In this document: in pieces, positions 12,154 through 23,452 of the stretch
Layout: the number at the start of each line of letters is the position of its first letter
Position numbering within the stretch: the stretch's first letter is position 1
DNA from: Sipunculus nudus
Taxonomy: Eukaryota > Annelida > Sipuncula > Golfingiida > Sipunculidae
Length of the DNA: 64,000 nucleotides
Reading direction: 5' to 3'
Assembly: GCA_026874595.1 (NCBI GenBank)
Contig: CM049313.1
Location: 27,462,008 to 27,526,007 of the forward strand
Notes under the pieces: generated by a model
Told to the model about the DNA's origin: nothing
Seen by the model: only the letters and a program-made list of their open reading frames with translations
Databases searched by the model: none
Translations under genes and position numbers: made by a program

Positions 12154-14755
12154 TAGCTCAGCTGACTATAAGTCATCTGAGCTTTAGTCGTGGTCCATTG
12201 TCCGTCGTCCGTCCGTCTGTCCGTCCGTCCGTCCGTCCGTCCGTAGATGTGGCACGTTTTGAAACCATAAGACCTAGGAATCCAAAATTCAGCATAATGT
12301 TAGATGTCCCCAAGATCTCCTACCAAGTCGAAAACTGGGTCTTTGCGACTTCATTCCTTTGAGAAATTAAGGAAAAACCTCAATTTTTTATTAAAAACCT
12401 ATATTCATACTTCAGGACTGCCTAATATCAAAACCACTCATCTGTTTTTCCTCATATTTCCTATAAATAATCCTCTATATAATTCCTATGTACATGCCAG
12501 AAATTAGGTCTGTATTATATAATTTAAAAAAGTTATGGGCCCAAACATAATGCATTTTGTAAATAATCAGGAAAGAAATTTTATCACTTAACACAAAACT
12601 TGTTAAAGCTAAGCACTTTTTTTCCAGTAATATTACTTTTATTAATCAAAATTAAATTGTATACCCAAAATTAGATCAAAATCTTTTAAATTTTTTAAAA
12701 TATTAGCAAAATTAAAAAATTGGTACCTTAAATTTTGCCCAACTTTGACCATGGCACGTTTTTTTGCTGTAACTGCTGTGGATTTAATTTTCACAGCATG
12801 TTTTTGTTAGCATTTCAACTGTTAACACAAAAAATTTGAAACCAGTTGATCAAAAACTGTAGATTTTATTCAAGTTTTCAAGCACCATGTCACATATTGC
12901 TAGTGTTATGCAGTTTGCTAGAGCTCAGCTCCCAAGCTTCAGCTCTAAGTTCCTTAAATTTGGCATACAGTTAGATTTCTCCAAAATCCCCTACCATGCC
13001 AAGAATTTGGTCACTAGGACTTAATTCCTTCGAGATATCAATGAAAAACTTCATTTTTCCATTAAAAACCCATTGTTACACTTTAAGACTGCCTAATATC
13101 AAAACCACTGATCTGACTTTAATCATAAATAATATACATATTTTTCTATACATTCGCTTTGCACATGCGTGAATGATGTCAGTATTGCATTATTGTTTTA
13201 AGTTATGGGCCCAAACATAATGCACTTTGTAAAAAATCAAGAAATATATTTACTCCCTTAACAAGGGCATTGCTGAAGCTAGAGATATTTTTGTCAGGGA
13301 TGTAACATTATTTAATCAAGATTCAATTGAATTCCCAAAATTAGTTCTGAATTTTTCATATTTTATAAGTTATTAGTATAAATATAAAATTAGTACCTTA
13401 AATTTTGCCCAACTGTGACCATGGCACGTTTGTTTCCTGTGAGCACTGTTGATATAATTTTCATATCATGCACACATTAGGATTTCAGCTTTTTAGTTTA
13501 GAAAGCTTAAAGAAATTGGCCAAATATTGTAGCTTTTATTAATGTTTTTTATGAGACCCTGTCAGACTTTGGCTCTCTCCAGCCCCTCTTGAGTCACCTG
13601 TATGTTGACCTTGTTGACCTTTCATCAAATTATGCACGCTTGAGGCGAGAATCCAGGCAGCTTATGGCCAGCCACAGTTGATCCAGGTGTCCAACCCAAC
13701 TCATCTAGTAGTTTTAACCAACAACATAACAATAAACAATAAATTAATAAATTTTTATTGGTTTTTAATAACAAATTAAAGAAAAATAGAAAAGGAATTT
13801 GTTAGTTTATAATAACAGGAAATTAAATTGCAGTTACTGATGATATAAGAATCTTGTATCGATGGGTAGAATGTCACATATTCCAAATAACACCATGCAG
13901 TCACCTATGGCATTTTCAGTTCAATTTTAATGATAAAGAAGTAAATCATATTATTCATTTCTTATCATTAGGGATTATATGAAGGAAATTAATGATAGAC
14001 AAAGATGCAGTTGATAATATTAATCTACTGTGTCTAGTGTGTACATTGATGTGAAATAAGTCCAGAATGAATTTTTTAAAGTTATTTTTTAATATAAATA
14101 AAAGCCATAAAACCAGGTACTTATGATCATTATTTAAATGTGTGAATTTTGTATATTCTGGATTCTCAACATCATTGTTTGGTGAAAACTGAATAAATAC
14201 CAGACATGGTGCGAATACTTTGTAATTGTATTTAAATACGAATATGATTATGTACTCCATTAAATTTCTTGCATAAAGAATGGGAATTCAGGTAAAAATG
14301 AAAGTATATGAATACTCGTGCAAATACTTTCAAAATGTATTCATCAATGCATTCATGAATATATTCTTTAATATTATTTTAATAATCATATCAGTTATAT
14401 TTCATTTTAAAAAATCATACGATTCTCTTATTATTTTTAATAAAAATTATATTTGGGAGAATATTTGTAATATTTTTTAATAAATAGTTAAACTCTTATA
14501 TTATATGTTCTGCTTATAAGTTATATGGCCAAGTCAAAATCTGTGTGACAATAGCACTCCATTGGTTAATAAAATAAATGAAATCAATCCTCTTCCCTGT
14601 CTCCAAAGGTACTATCAAAATCATACATAAGCTAAACAACAACAACTCATAATACAGCTTATATTTATTACCACACAAAACCAGCATGTGCCTCATTTCT
14701 AAATAATATTTTTAACATATATAACAGCTGAGCGCCGTGACCCATAGGTCCCTTG
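12154..14755 (+). mobile_element. Family A full-length copy A3
   Basis: The head is a near-perfect hairpin, GCTCAGCTGACT then ATA then AGTCATCTGAGC, with one mismatch in 12 pairs. It is followed by a (CCGT)n zone at 12204-12245. The interior is two diverged blocks of roughly 0.7-0.85 kb. Both carry a TAGATGTCCCCAAGATCTCC-like phrase, TATGGGCCCAAACATAATGC, and TGACCATGGCACGTTT. An AT-rich tail follows, then CAGCTGAGC, GACCCATAGGTC and CCCTTG (ends 14755). CAGCTGAGC is the exact inverse of GCTCAGCTG in the head. No protein frame is conserved between copies. Confidence 0.8.
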
Positions 14756-17610
14756 TCTTCATATTTACCATAAATATACCTCTATATAGTTCCTATGTAC
14801 ATGCCAGATATTAAGTCAGTATTATATAATTTAAAAAAGTTATGGGCCCAAACATAATGGACTTTGTAAAAAAATCAGGAAGATATTTGGTCACTTAAGA
14901 CCAAAAGTGTTAAAGGTAGGGACTTTTTTCCAGTAATACAACTTTAATTAATCAAAATTTAATTGTATACCAAAAATTAGATCAAAATTTGTTAAATTTT
15001 TTTAAATATTGGCAAAAATATAAAATTGGTACCTTAAATTTTGCCCAACTTTGGCCATGGCACTTTTTTTTCCTGTAAGTACTGTGGATTTAATTTTCAC
15101 ACCATGTATACATAAGGATTTAATCTGTTAAAATCTGAAATTTGAAAATAAAAGCTGCAAAATTAGGCTAGTTATTGAATTTTTTTGGAGGCTCTTGTTG
15201 TATTCCCTTACATTGTCAAGCAGTCCACTTTGATGACTGTAGGTCATTCAGTGCACATCTCTGTGCTCCCCCGGCTGTTGACATAATTTTAGATGTCCCC
15301 AAAATCTCCTACCATACCGAAAATTGGGTCATTAAGACTTTGTTCCTTCGAGATATTAAGGAAAAAAAAACTCTGTTTTCCATAAAAAAAGCCATTGTTA
15401 CACTTCAAGGCTGCCTAATATCAAAACCACTGATCTGTTTTTGATCGTATTTAGTATTCACATTCTTTTATACATTTTCTATGAACATACCAAAAATTAG
15501 GTCAGTATTGGGTATTATTTTGAAGTTATGGGCCAATACATAATGCAATTTTTTAAAAAATCAGGAAATATATTTACTCACCTAACATCAGAATTGCTGA
15601 ACCTAGAGACTTTTTTTTCAGGAATATAACTTTATTTAATCAAGATTCAATTGTTTACCCAAAATTAGATCTGAATTTTGCAAATTTTTCAAGTTATTAG
15701 CATAAATAAAAATCAATACCTTAAATTTTGTCCAACTTTGGCACTGTTGATTTAATTTTCCAAGCATATTTGCATAAGGATTTAATCTTTTAAAATCTGA
15801 ACTTTCAAAAGAAATTGATTGGAATGAATAGCTTTTATTCATGTTTTCATTCACCATGTCAAGTGTTGTTTACATCTAGCCCACCTAGTAGTACAGCCTT
15901 CACTTGCATTATGTAACCCACCCCAGGCAGCTTACCTTGGCCCAGCTTGGCCACTACTAGCAGGCTTCCCCTCTGCCCTGCACTCATCCCCCCCCCCCCC
16001 CCCAGCTGGTGCATAAACTAGATGAATGTTATAATTTTTCTGTATTTTATTTTATTCTTGGACATGCTACATTTTAGATTTTGTATTGAACCACCAGGGT
16101 TACAATGATTAAAGTGTACATTTAATTGTGTCCACAAAGTGGTGTATTGCTGTGAAAGTGTGGATGTTCATGAGATAAGTAATTCCTTACTTCAGAAGAG
16201 TAAAAACTTCACCAGGTGTGAAATTGACTATTAATTCCTGTAATTAATTAAAACTGGGATAGTAATTAGCACAATGATATTGTTTGTCCCTCATTCAACC
16301 AACAGTGTGTATACTTTATTTGAAAAGATGTTTTATTTTATCAATTTTACTTTTATTTTATTTTGGTGAATAAAATTAAGCATGTCCTGAAAACTCCAAT
16401 GTGCAAAACTTTTTAATAGTGATTCAAGGAATATTCTTGTAGATGCCATGTTGTGGCATTATTTTCTTTTAAAATCAGTTTAAACATTTATGATTTAAAA
16501 ATAATAAAATATATGTGTATGCATAATATGACCCAATGTTTTTTTACTCTGTATATATAATGATTGCAACTTTTGCAACAATTCTAATATTTTAACTTAT
16601 ATTTTCAGGTTTTTTAATTAAAAATTTATAAACCTGTAAATAAAAAAATGATTCAGATAAAAACTTCTTAATGGAAAAAGTGGATCTGCTTAAAAAAAAG
16701 GATTATATATAAACTTAAATGCATTATTCTCTTGAAAGTGAAATAAAGGTATTAGTCCATTCTGTCCACTTGCCTGTCCATCTGTAAATTTTCGTATGCA
16801 ACACAGTATCTCAAAACTTTTACTGTTTTTCTTCATGACAGTCTTGTCAGAGTATTAGTTTGCAATCATATATTTAGAACTTTACTATAACCAAGTAGGA
16901 GGGCCCCTTTCCTCTTAGCTTCTCATATTCTTATATAAATGAAAAACATTACAGTAGAATATTTCTACATCCACCTTCGTGCTGCCCTCATTTTTCCCTT
17001 CTCTGAACCCCATCCCAAAGTCAGCCTCAGTAAGCAAGAACAAGATGAATCAGATATATTCATACTTTAATATATTGTATAACTATTCGTCCATAGGTAC
17101 CTATGTACATGCCAGAAATTATGTCAATATTGTGTAATATGTAGACATAGTGGGCATCACAATAATGTACCTTGTCAAGACTAAAGAGATATTGTGTCAT
17201 ACAGTCACATATTCATAAATCACTTCATCAGCATAGTTAATCATAACATCATATCTGTCAAACTGAACGCTTGCAGACTGCCATACACTTTAGATCCTTC
17301 AACAAATAGCCTTATCATCATTCTACTACTGCTTATTACTGCTGTCATTGCATTCATATTTGCTCAAATATATCACAATTTTCAACCCCTCCTAAATAAA
17401 TAAAAAATAAACCACTTTATTTGACTCTATTAATCCATCAGTCAGGTAATTTCATTTATCATTTACTCACATATTACATTACATTCCTTTATAATAGCCC
17501 AACATGTACATGATATTCATAAGCTTTATCGACTCGATATAGTGTCACAGTGGAGAAACATTTATAGTCCAATCACGATCAGCTGAGCTCCCTGACCCAT
17601 CGGTCCCTTG
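14756..17610 (+). repeat. Family A-related headless block (A-b type) with tail
   Basis: It resumes in the middle of a Family A block directly after A3 and runs through a second sub-type that matches 51229-52900 and 58600-60380. A C16 run lies at 15988-16003. It ends with CAGCTGAGC, GACCCATCGGTC and CCCTTG at 17610. The lack of a head, together with immediate junction to A3, suggests A3 inserted into, or recombined with, an older copy. Confidence 0.6.
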
Positions 17611-17871
17611 TTTATATATTTATTGTTTTGCAAATTTAAAAGATATATTTTTGTTGTAAAAAATAAATATACATTTGTATGCATGATGTGATGTTATCTG
17701 ATTGAGATTTATGATGATGCAATTTAGATTTATGAATCAACTTTTATATTCAGATATATAGATTGTATTGGAAATTAATGTATATAAATATAAACTTAAA
17801 ATAAAAAAAAAATTATTTGATAATAAAACGAGGATCTTATACAAACATTTGTTCATTATTTTCCTTGTCCA
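17611..17871 (+). repeat. Left flank of the LTR element, paralogous to 38100-38360
   Basis: This AT-rich stretch aligns nearly base for base with 38100-38360, through the phrase TTTGTTCATTATTTTCC just before the LTR. The paralogue continues without an LTR into the sequence found at 25184 onward, so the pair defines the pre-insertion site. Confidence 0.8.
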
Positions 17872-18959
17872 TGTCACAGGAAAGGTGTGGTGACAGACCT
17901 GTGTTCTTTTAAAGGGATTAATTTGTACTCATACGGGCGTCAGTGGGTCGTGCTCTCGGCTTGCTTCACTCAAATTCACTCAAATCAGCCTCTCAAAAAT
18001 CCCATAAACGCAGTGTGAAACATATAAGACTTTCATTACGAGAAATTTACAGATAAACAGTTATAACAGATGTGTGGACTCACCTACACTGTTAAGATCT
18101 TTAACCTGCATCTAATCCTCTTGCAGTAACAAATTAATGCAAACTCATTCCCGTACACTGGGATTCATTAACAAGTGTAGCACGGTAAAAAAATATGGTA
18201 AAAGTCCGAAGGTGAATGAGTCCCGTAGGTCAGGAATCCAGAAATCCCTTGATCCGACGCCGCAGGTACAACGTCTAGAAGCCGCCAATGTTCATCTTGG
18301 TCACATAACAAAATCACCATGCGCCTCATAGAGTACAACCACAAGTGGGCAGTCCCCGGTAAAGAAATAAAACAAGTTCACATCACACAGGTTACTTTCT
18401 GTAAGCGCTCACAACACCCAGCTGTTTTAGGAGTTTGTCGAGTACAGCTCATACAAAGTATTGATCATCGATGCGTGACGACCATAACATTTCATGGGAA
18501 CACAGTAGACACGTCTTAAGATACTCACGCCGGTCTGTTCGTTCACAGCCGAACTTGAACATACGTTGCCAGCTTCCCCACAAACTTGGCTTTTAGCTGG
18601 ACCTAGACGAACCGTCGTACGGGGTACACATCTCAACCATCCGACGGTCTGCGACACTTGAGATGGCCTAAGGAGCCTTTCTCGAACGACTCTCCTCTGC
18701 CGCAATCTCGACTCTCCCCCCACTCAGCAGAAAAAACCTTACTTCCTGGGTTACCTAATTAATTCATGACACTCATGAATATAAATTAACTTTCACAGTC
18801 ATAACCCTCTCTGATTGGTTTAAGGCTACGCTCTCAAAACCAGGTGTCCCTGTAAAAAAATAAATCACCTGGCAGAGATATCGTGTAATGAAACTAAATT
18901 CCGCTACAAATACTTCAGGCCACCACAGGCCATGAGGCTGTCACAGACCTTCTGTGACA
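17872..18959 (-). repeat. 3' LTR (minus-strand sense)
   Basis: 1,088 bp, bounded by the perfect 8 bp inverted pair TGTCACAG / CTGTGACA. It is next to the polypurine tract, hence the 3' LTR. It lacks a 10 bp segment present in the other LTR (after ATAAATCACCT). By eye about 25 substitutions separate the two LTRs. A 60-codon frame inside it occurs in both LTRs but has no other support. Confidence 0.95.
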
Positions 18960-18961
18960 TA

Positions 18962-18972
18962 CTTCCCCCTTT
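18962..18972 (-). other. Polypurine tract
   Basis: The minus strand reads AAAGGGGGAAG, separated by TA from the LTR start TGTCACAG. Position and composition fit the primer for plus-strand DNA synthesis. Confidence 0.85.
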
Positions 18973-19068
18973 AAATAAATACCATAATAACACAGTAATT
19001 ATGTTTTTATCTAATAAGCAACTCAAAGTTGAACTATGGTCTAAATTCTAGGTTTAACTACCAGAAAC

Positions 19069-19254
19069 TCAACTAAAAAAATCGGGACCACAGTTCAGCT
19101 GACCTTTGACTGGCTCAATGTCAAACCTGTACTCTTGCAGCACAAGAGCCCATCGAATACAGCTCAAGGGCTTATGGTCGGTCTGGACAGTAAATTTTCT
19201 GCCCGCTAGGTACACATCAAACTTTTGAACTGAGTACACTATTGCTAAGCATTC
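19069..19254 (-). pseudogene. RNase H C-terminal segment, cut off by a TGA
   Basis: The frame of the upstream RT/RNase H segment continues past a TGA (19252-19254) for about 60 further codons to a stop at 19069-19071. The stretch has ECLAIV just after the stop and TDHKPL further on, both typical of Ty3/gypsy RNase H. It finishes at GPDFFS, near where such domains normally end. The TGA occupies a position that is usually a basic residue, so it is a nonsense mutation rather than the natural terminus. Pol probably ended here, since only about 100 bp remain before the polypurine tract. Confidence 0.8.
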
Positions 19255-20187
19255 TCATTCGATTGTCGAATAATTTTGTTCTCTAGGCAACAACTTCCGG
19301 CTAGCATATGCGACCGGATGTAAGAGTCCCTGATGCTCCTGAAGTAACATGCTGTCCAGTCCTACATCTGACACATCGCATCGCACTACGAAGGGTTTAT
19401 CAAAATCTAGCAGCATCAATATTGGGGGATTAGCCAGGCTGCGTTTTAACGCCCTATATGTGTTTTCCTGTGGGTCTCCCCAGACCAGTCTGTTGGGCTG
19501 CCCTTTATGCGTTAGGTCAGTTAGCGGTGCGGCTACTTCCGCATAGTTTGGGACAAATCGCCTATAGTAGCCCATCAGACCGAGAAATGCTCTTAATGCC
19601 TTCTTGGTACCTGGTCTTTCTGTTCCCTGGATCTTTTTTAGAAGCTCAGGAATGGTGGCTAAGCGTCCTGCTCCTACCTGATGTCCTAGAAATTCTAGGT
19701 TGGAATAACCTACGAAGGTTTTGCTAGATTTTGCCGCGAGTTTGGCTTCCATTAACCGAGCTAAAACTGTCTGTAACGTGTGTAGGTGTTCCTCCCACGT
19801 TTTGGTATGAACCAAGATGTCATCAATGTAGGACACCACATTTGGGACCCCTGCCAAGACCTTCCGCATCATTCTTGTAAATACGGCCCCAGCTGTCACT
19901 AACCCAAACGGAAGGACACGGAACTGATAATGACCGTCTGGTGTTACGAATGCCGTCTTATCGCGTGAACCTGGGGCTATCTGGATTTGCCAATACCCCT
20001 TTGTCAAGTCAATTTTCGTGAAATACTTGCTACCAGCCAAATCTGAGAATAGCATCTCGGGGTTTGGCATGGGTTCCGGGTCAAATATGACACATTTATT
20101 CATCTTGCGGAAGTCAATGACAAACCAGATTTTCCCATCTGGCTTTGTTAACATGATACATGGAGCTGCATGTTTCGAATTCGACCT
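19255..20187 (-). pseudogene. pol: Reverse transcriptase / RNase H N-terminal half
   Basis: Numbering from the methionine at 20154, residues 1-20 hold KPDGKIWFVIDFRKMN. KIDLTKGYWQI at 47-57 contains the first catalytic Asp (49), VLPFGL is at 80-85, and YIDD at 109-112 is the catalytic pair. LGLMGYYRRFV marks the RT C-terminus/connection. The RNase H start is VVRCDVSD (Asp 260) and the segment ends at NYSTIE before a TGA. The frame is open upstream to a TAA at 20188-20190, which sits where the family motif GII(E/K)RS continues, so the TAA is a nonsense change. The enzyme would copy element RNA into DNA in a cytoplasmic particle. The key RT residues are intact even though the polyprotein is broken. 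It lies downstream of integrase, opposite to usual Ty3/gypsy. Confidence 0.93.
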
Positions 20188-20634
20188 TTAAATGATGCCG
20201 AGTTCCAACATGTCACTAATTTCGCGGCGCATCGTCTCTCGTGCGGCTTGCGGGATCGGGTACAGTTTCGTCCTAACAGGCGCTTCAGACGTCAGGTGAA
20301 TTTCACATTGCGCTATGTCAGTGCATTTCGGCACGTCCATGAAAACAGTGTGATACTGATCTAAGATCTCACGCACTTCCGAGGACTGTTTGTCAGTGAG
20401 CCTATCACTGACGTGTACATCACTTACCGTCTGAGTTTGTTTGGTGCAGGGCATTGTTTCGACGCAATCGGTGGCAACTGCCTCTACCAATTTGCGTTTT
20501 GGATTCTCAGACTCCGTCACTGGGGATCCCTCCTCGATGAGGGGTTCGGCGCACACAGAGGCTAACAGGTGCTGGGTATCCGGCTTCGCGTGATACTGTT
20601 TGAGGAGATTTACGTGGTACGTCTTAGTTTTGCC
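20188..20634 (-). pseudogene. IN-RT linker and N-terminal reverse transcriptase
   Basis: Begins in frame directly after a TGA (20635-20637) that ends the integrase segment, and ends at TAA 20188-20190. The C-terminal part shows EVREILDQYHTVF, FMDVPKCTD and a long stretch ending REISDMLELGII. This is the standard run-up to the RT palm in gypsy elements (target-region and LYPIP-type motif, then the E(M/L)L..GII helix). The preceding part (YHVNLLKQY just after the TGA) is the usual end of the integrase C-terminal region. So integrase and RT are in one frame here, separated only by a point nonsense codon. That supports a single continuous IN-RT polyprotein in the ancestor. Confidence 0.85.
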
Positions 20635-21306
20635 TCACACTTTAACCCTATAGTCTACGTCACCGACCTTTCCTACCACGGGGTATGGGCCTCTCCATTG
20701 GACCATTAGCTTATTATGGTCTGTAGGTAACAGAACCAGGACCTGGTCACCGATTTCCAGAGTCCTAACTCGCTTGCCTCTGTTGTATAGACGTTTATTC
20801 CGACCCGCCGATTTCTCTAACGCATCACGTGCGATCGCACAAGTATCGGAGAGCCTGTCTTTTAAATCAAGCACGTACTGATACGTCATCTTAACTTCCG
20901 CGTTTGTTCCTTCTTTGGTCCACAGTTCCCGCAAAATCTTAATAGGACCCCTGATAGGCCGACCATAGAGTAGTTCAAAGGGAGAGAATCCCGTACTCTC
21001 TTGAGGAACCTCTCGGTACGCGAACAGTACCGCATTAATGTAACGATCCCAGTCCCTGGGTCGCTCGCTACACAGGCGCTTTAACATCAGTTTGAGCGTT
21101 CCATTAAAACGCTCCACCATCCCATTACACATCGGATGGTAAGGGGTGGTGGTCAATTGCTTAACCGACAATAGCCTACCCACTTCATGCATAAGTTCGG
21201 AAGTGAACTGGCTTCCCATGTCTGTTAGAATTTCAGCCTCTGCTACGGTAACGGTATCTATGTTCCGAAGGGGCACAGCTTCGGGCCAGCGAGTAGCATA
21301 GTCCAT
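20635..21306 (-). pseudogene. Integrase catalytic core (second and third acidic residues) and GPY C-terminus
   Basis: It starts MDYATRWPEAVPL, the usual sequence shortly after the first catalytic Asp. LTDMGSQF carries the second Asp (residue 29) and MVERFNGT the Glu (residue 65), separated by exactly 35 residues, so the D-35-E arm is intact. AFREV/LLYGRPIRGP-type text follows, then GDQVLVLL and WRGPYPVV (204-211), the GPY/F module of Ty3/gypsy and retroviral integrases. Between VAEA and EILTDMG about a dozen residues expected in the family are missing, an in-frame deletion in the core. The segment is in a different frame from the preceding one because of a T-run shift near 21312-21318. Its role would be inserting the cDNA into the genome. 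Confidence 0.92.
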
Positions 21307-22511
21307 TATCGTAAAAAAATATACCGATTGTTAGACTCGGAAACCGGAAGAATAGGTCTGATCAGGTCAGCGGGGACACGGTAGAATGGTTCCTGGATCA
21401 AAGGCATCTTTCCTAGAGGAACGGTTCCGACTCTGCATTTGGGGACAGTCCGCTTACATATGTCGCATGTTCGGCAAAATTTGGCTACGTCTCTATACAT
21501 CCCCTTCCACCAGAACTGGCTACGTATCCGATCATATGTGTGATCCATGCCATGGTGACCAGACATGAGGGACTTGTGTCCCACTGATAAGACATGTTTT
21601 CTCAGATCGGTTGGTACAACAACCTGAGTACCCACCTTTCCTACGCCTTTCTTGTACACGTCCCGCACAAGATATCCGTTACTAATATAGAAAGAGCTAT
21701 GGCCTGAACCTGCGCCATCGGCTTCCTTCCAATACGTGGACAACATCTGATCGCTCCTCTGAGCTTGTGCGAATTCAATCGGACCAATGTCTATCACTGC
21801 TTTAGAGACCTTTAATTCATGTGGCTTCTGTTCACGCCTACGTTTAGCCGCCCTTGTCTCCACTGCGGTTATCTCCAGAGCCGATTGTGTTTCTACCTGA
21901 GAACGCACAGCATCCTCGTTGGAGGGATTCAGACAAGCTTTTACTCGCACCACGCTATCCGCGATACCGCTCACATTACCTATGATTACATCGTAGGTCA
22001 AATTATCTATCACCACGGCTTCGGTCCTCCCGGAGAAAAATGGACACTCAACACTAATAACGGCTACTGGGTACGTCTCCTGTGCACCGTTCACCAACCG
22101 ACAGCTAACTTTCCCACCCGTGTACTGACTATCTGGCACTAAAGCCTTACGCACTACAAAGCACGTACACCCGGTATCATGCAGAGCAGTAATATTGGGA
22201 CAACTGTTGACGATCCCATGGGAAATCGGCAACACATGTTCATCGCTGATCCGCACAACGCCTCCCATGAACTGCTCCTGGCATTCCGCACAACCGGTGT
22301 CTGTATCCGCGTTCTCAGCTACCGGTTGATCCTTATTCGCAGCGACATTTAGATCATGAGTCATAGCATGCATTACCGTTTTACGAGACTGTTCCGTCTT
22401 ACATGACTGCTCCGTGTTACAAGACTGTTCCGTGTTACGAGACTGTTCCGCAAAAGGCTTCCGACATTCGGCCATCCGGTGACCAACTTCATTACATCTA
22501 AAACACCTCAT
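21306..22511 (-). pseudogene. Nucleocapsid zinc knuckle, aspartic protease, integrase zinc-binding domain
   Basis: Residues 3-16 are a CCHC knuckle (CFRCNEVGHRMAEC), followed at 22-45 by five-residue repeats of the form EQSxxT. The protease active site is ALHDTGCT (DTG 112-114), and YDVIIGN at 173-179 fits the distal protease strand. Without any intervening RT, the frame enters the integrase N-terminal domain: His 312 and His 319, FWWKGMYRDV, then C349xxC352 (HHCC). VPADLIRP (Asp 382) gives the first catalytic Asp. The frame ends at NNRYIFLR because of a shift in a T7 run. Direct protease-to-integrase continuity within one open frame is the clearest proof of the unusual gene order. The first methionine is just the start of the open frame; the true gag frame enters from upstream. 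Confidence 0.93.
22375..22448 (-). repeat. 15 bp coding minisatellite after the zinc knuckle
   Basis: Near-identical 15-mers of the type GACTGTTCCGTGTTA on the plus strand encode repeats EQS(R/C)(N/K)T. About four to five copies lie between the zinc knuckle and the protease. Confidence 0.75.
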
Positions 22512-22987
22512 CGGATTTCGCGTAGGAGTTCCGTTCTTCCGGATCTGTGACCCCTGCGGTTGGTCCCGTTTTGACTGAACCGGGGCTGAGTTTGTCTTAC
22601 TCGCATGATTTCTGCGCTGTGTAAACCGTGTGCATCAGTATAGCGCTCTGCCAAATCGGCCATGTCATTAACAGACTTGCATTTCTTCTCTTTAAGGAAG
22701 ACTACTAAATCTTCGCTGCAGCAGTTGACGAACTGCTCACGAAGCATCAAATCTCTCAGAGCATCGAAGCTCTTTTCCACGCCTGATAACTTGATCCAGT
22801 TATCAAGAAAACCGGCAAACTGACTAGGCGTCTCGCCTTTCCCGGGTAAACTCGAATGAAATAAATGCCGATACCCATCCTCTGTCATTCGAATTCCTTT
22901 TAGAAGGGCTGCTTTTAAACTATCATAACACGACGCATTCTCCGCCGACAACAAAGAAAAAATGTTAAGGGCTTTACCCTTCGACAA
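22508..22987 (-). pseudogene. gag: Gag central/C-terminal region (capsid-like)
   Basis: Frame beginning MSKGKALNIFSLLSAENASC, with YDSLKAALLKGIRMTEDGYR, then QFAGFLDNWIKLSG and LMLREQFVNCCSEDLVVFL. This resembles the helical gag/SCAN-related capsid region of invertebrate gypsy elements. It is preceded in frame by a TAG at about 23004 that separates it from the gag N-terminus. After AERYTDAHG the capsid frame seems to move by one base. The alternative frame from there leads without a stop into the zinc knuckle, so the last ~35 residues of this frame (ending LLREIR) are probably an artefact of a single-base change rather than real gag. Confidence 0.82.
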
Positions 22988-23005
22988 GGTGCTAAGCTGA
23001 AACGC

Positions 23006-23395
23006 CTATTTCGCACGTGGAAATTCCTGGCTAGTAGCCAGCCTCTCGAATCTATAGAGATACGCGTCGATCCTATCAACTGACTCATCAAAAGGAGGCA
23101 GCTTCACCTTTTGAAACTGGACACGAGCAGCTTCGCCTGCCGCATCCTGGCGACCGCGATTCCCTATCCTCGCTAACTCTAGCTCATGATCACGCTCGCG
23201 CTCCTTCTCTTTCACTAGCTCTAACTCATGTTTGCGAGATTTAGCTGCTTCTTCACGCTCCTTTGCGCGGGCGTCCCGTTCCTGTGATTCACGCTCTCTA
23301 GCAAAAGCGACCTGCTCATGAGCAAACTGCTGTAGCTTATCTCCCATATAACCTATTGCTCTACCGCATTCTATGGCATCTTTCAACAGATCCAT
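23006..23395 (-). pseudogene. gag: Gag N-terminal region with charged coiled coil
   Basis: I place the start at the methionine of MDLLKDAIECGRAIGYMGDK (23395). An in-frame methionine 19 codons upstream at 23452 leads a hydrophobic stretch with no family support. Residues about 25-80 are rich in E, R and K with heptad-like spacing (AREREEAAKSRKHELELVKE), a likely coiled coil for assembly. VKLPPFDESVDRIDAYLYRF near the end is a recognisable lead-in of gag in this group of invertebrate gypsy elements. A TAG follows PRAK and truncates the protein before the capsid part. The stop sits where the family usually has Trp, consistent with a TGG to TAG change. Confidence 0.82.
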
Positions 23396-23452
23396 AGTGA
23401 TTACCAAAATCACGCGAATCAATAGGTTACAAACGCGGAAACCGCAACACAA

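Noticed and set aside
18137-18331. 64-codon frame conserved at 24349-24543
   Set aside because: Conserved only because both copies are LTRs; opposite in sense to the element and without motifs.
19255-22511. Possibility that the order IN before RT reflects a rearranged assembly
   Set aside because: Protease and integrase share one open frame, and integrase and RT share one frame broken only by a stop codon, so no breakpoint is needed.
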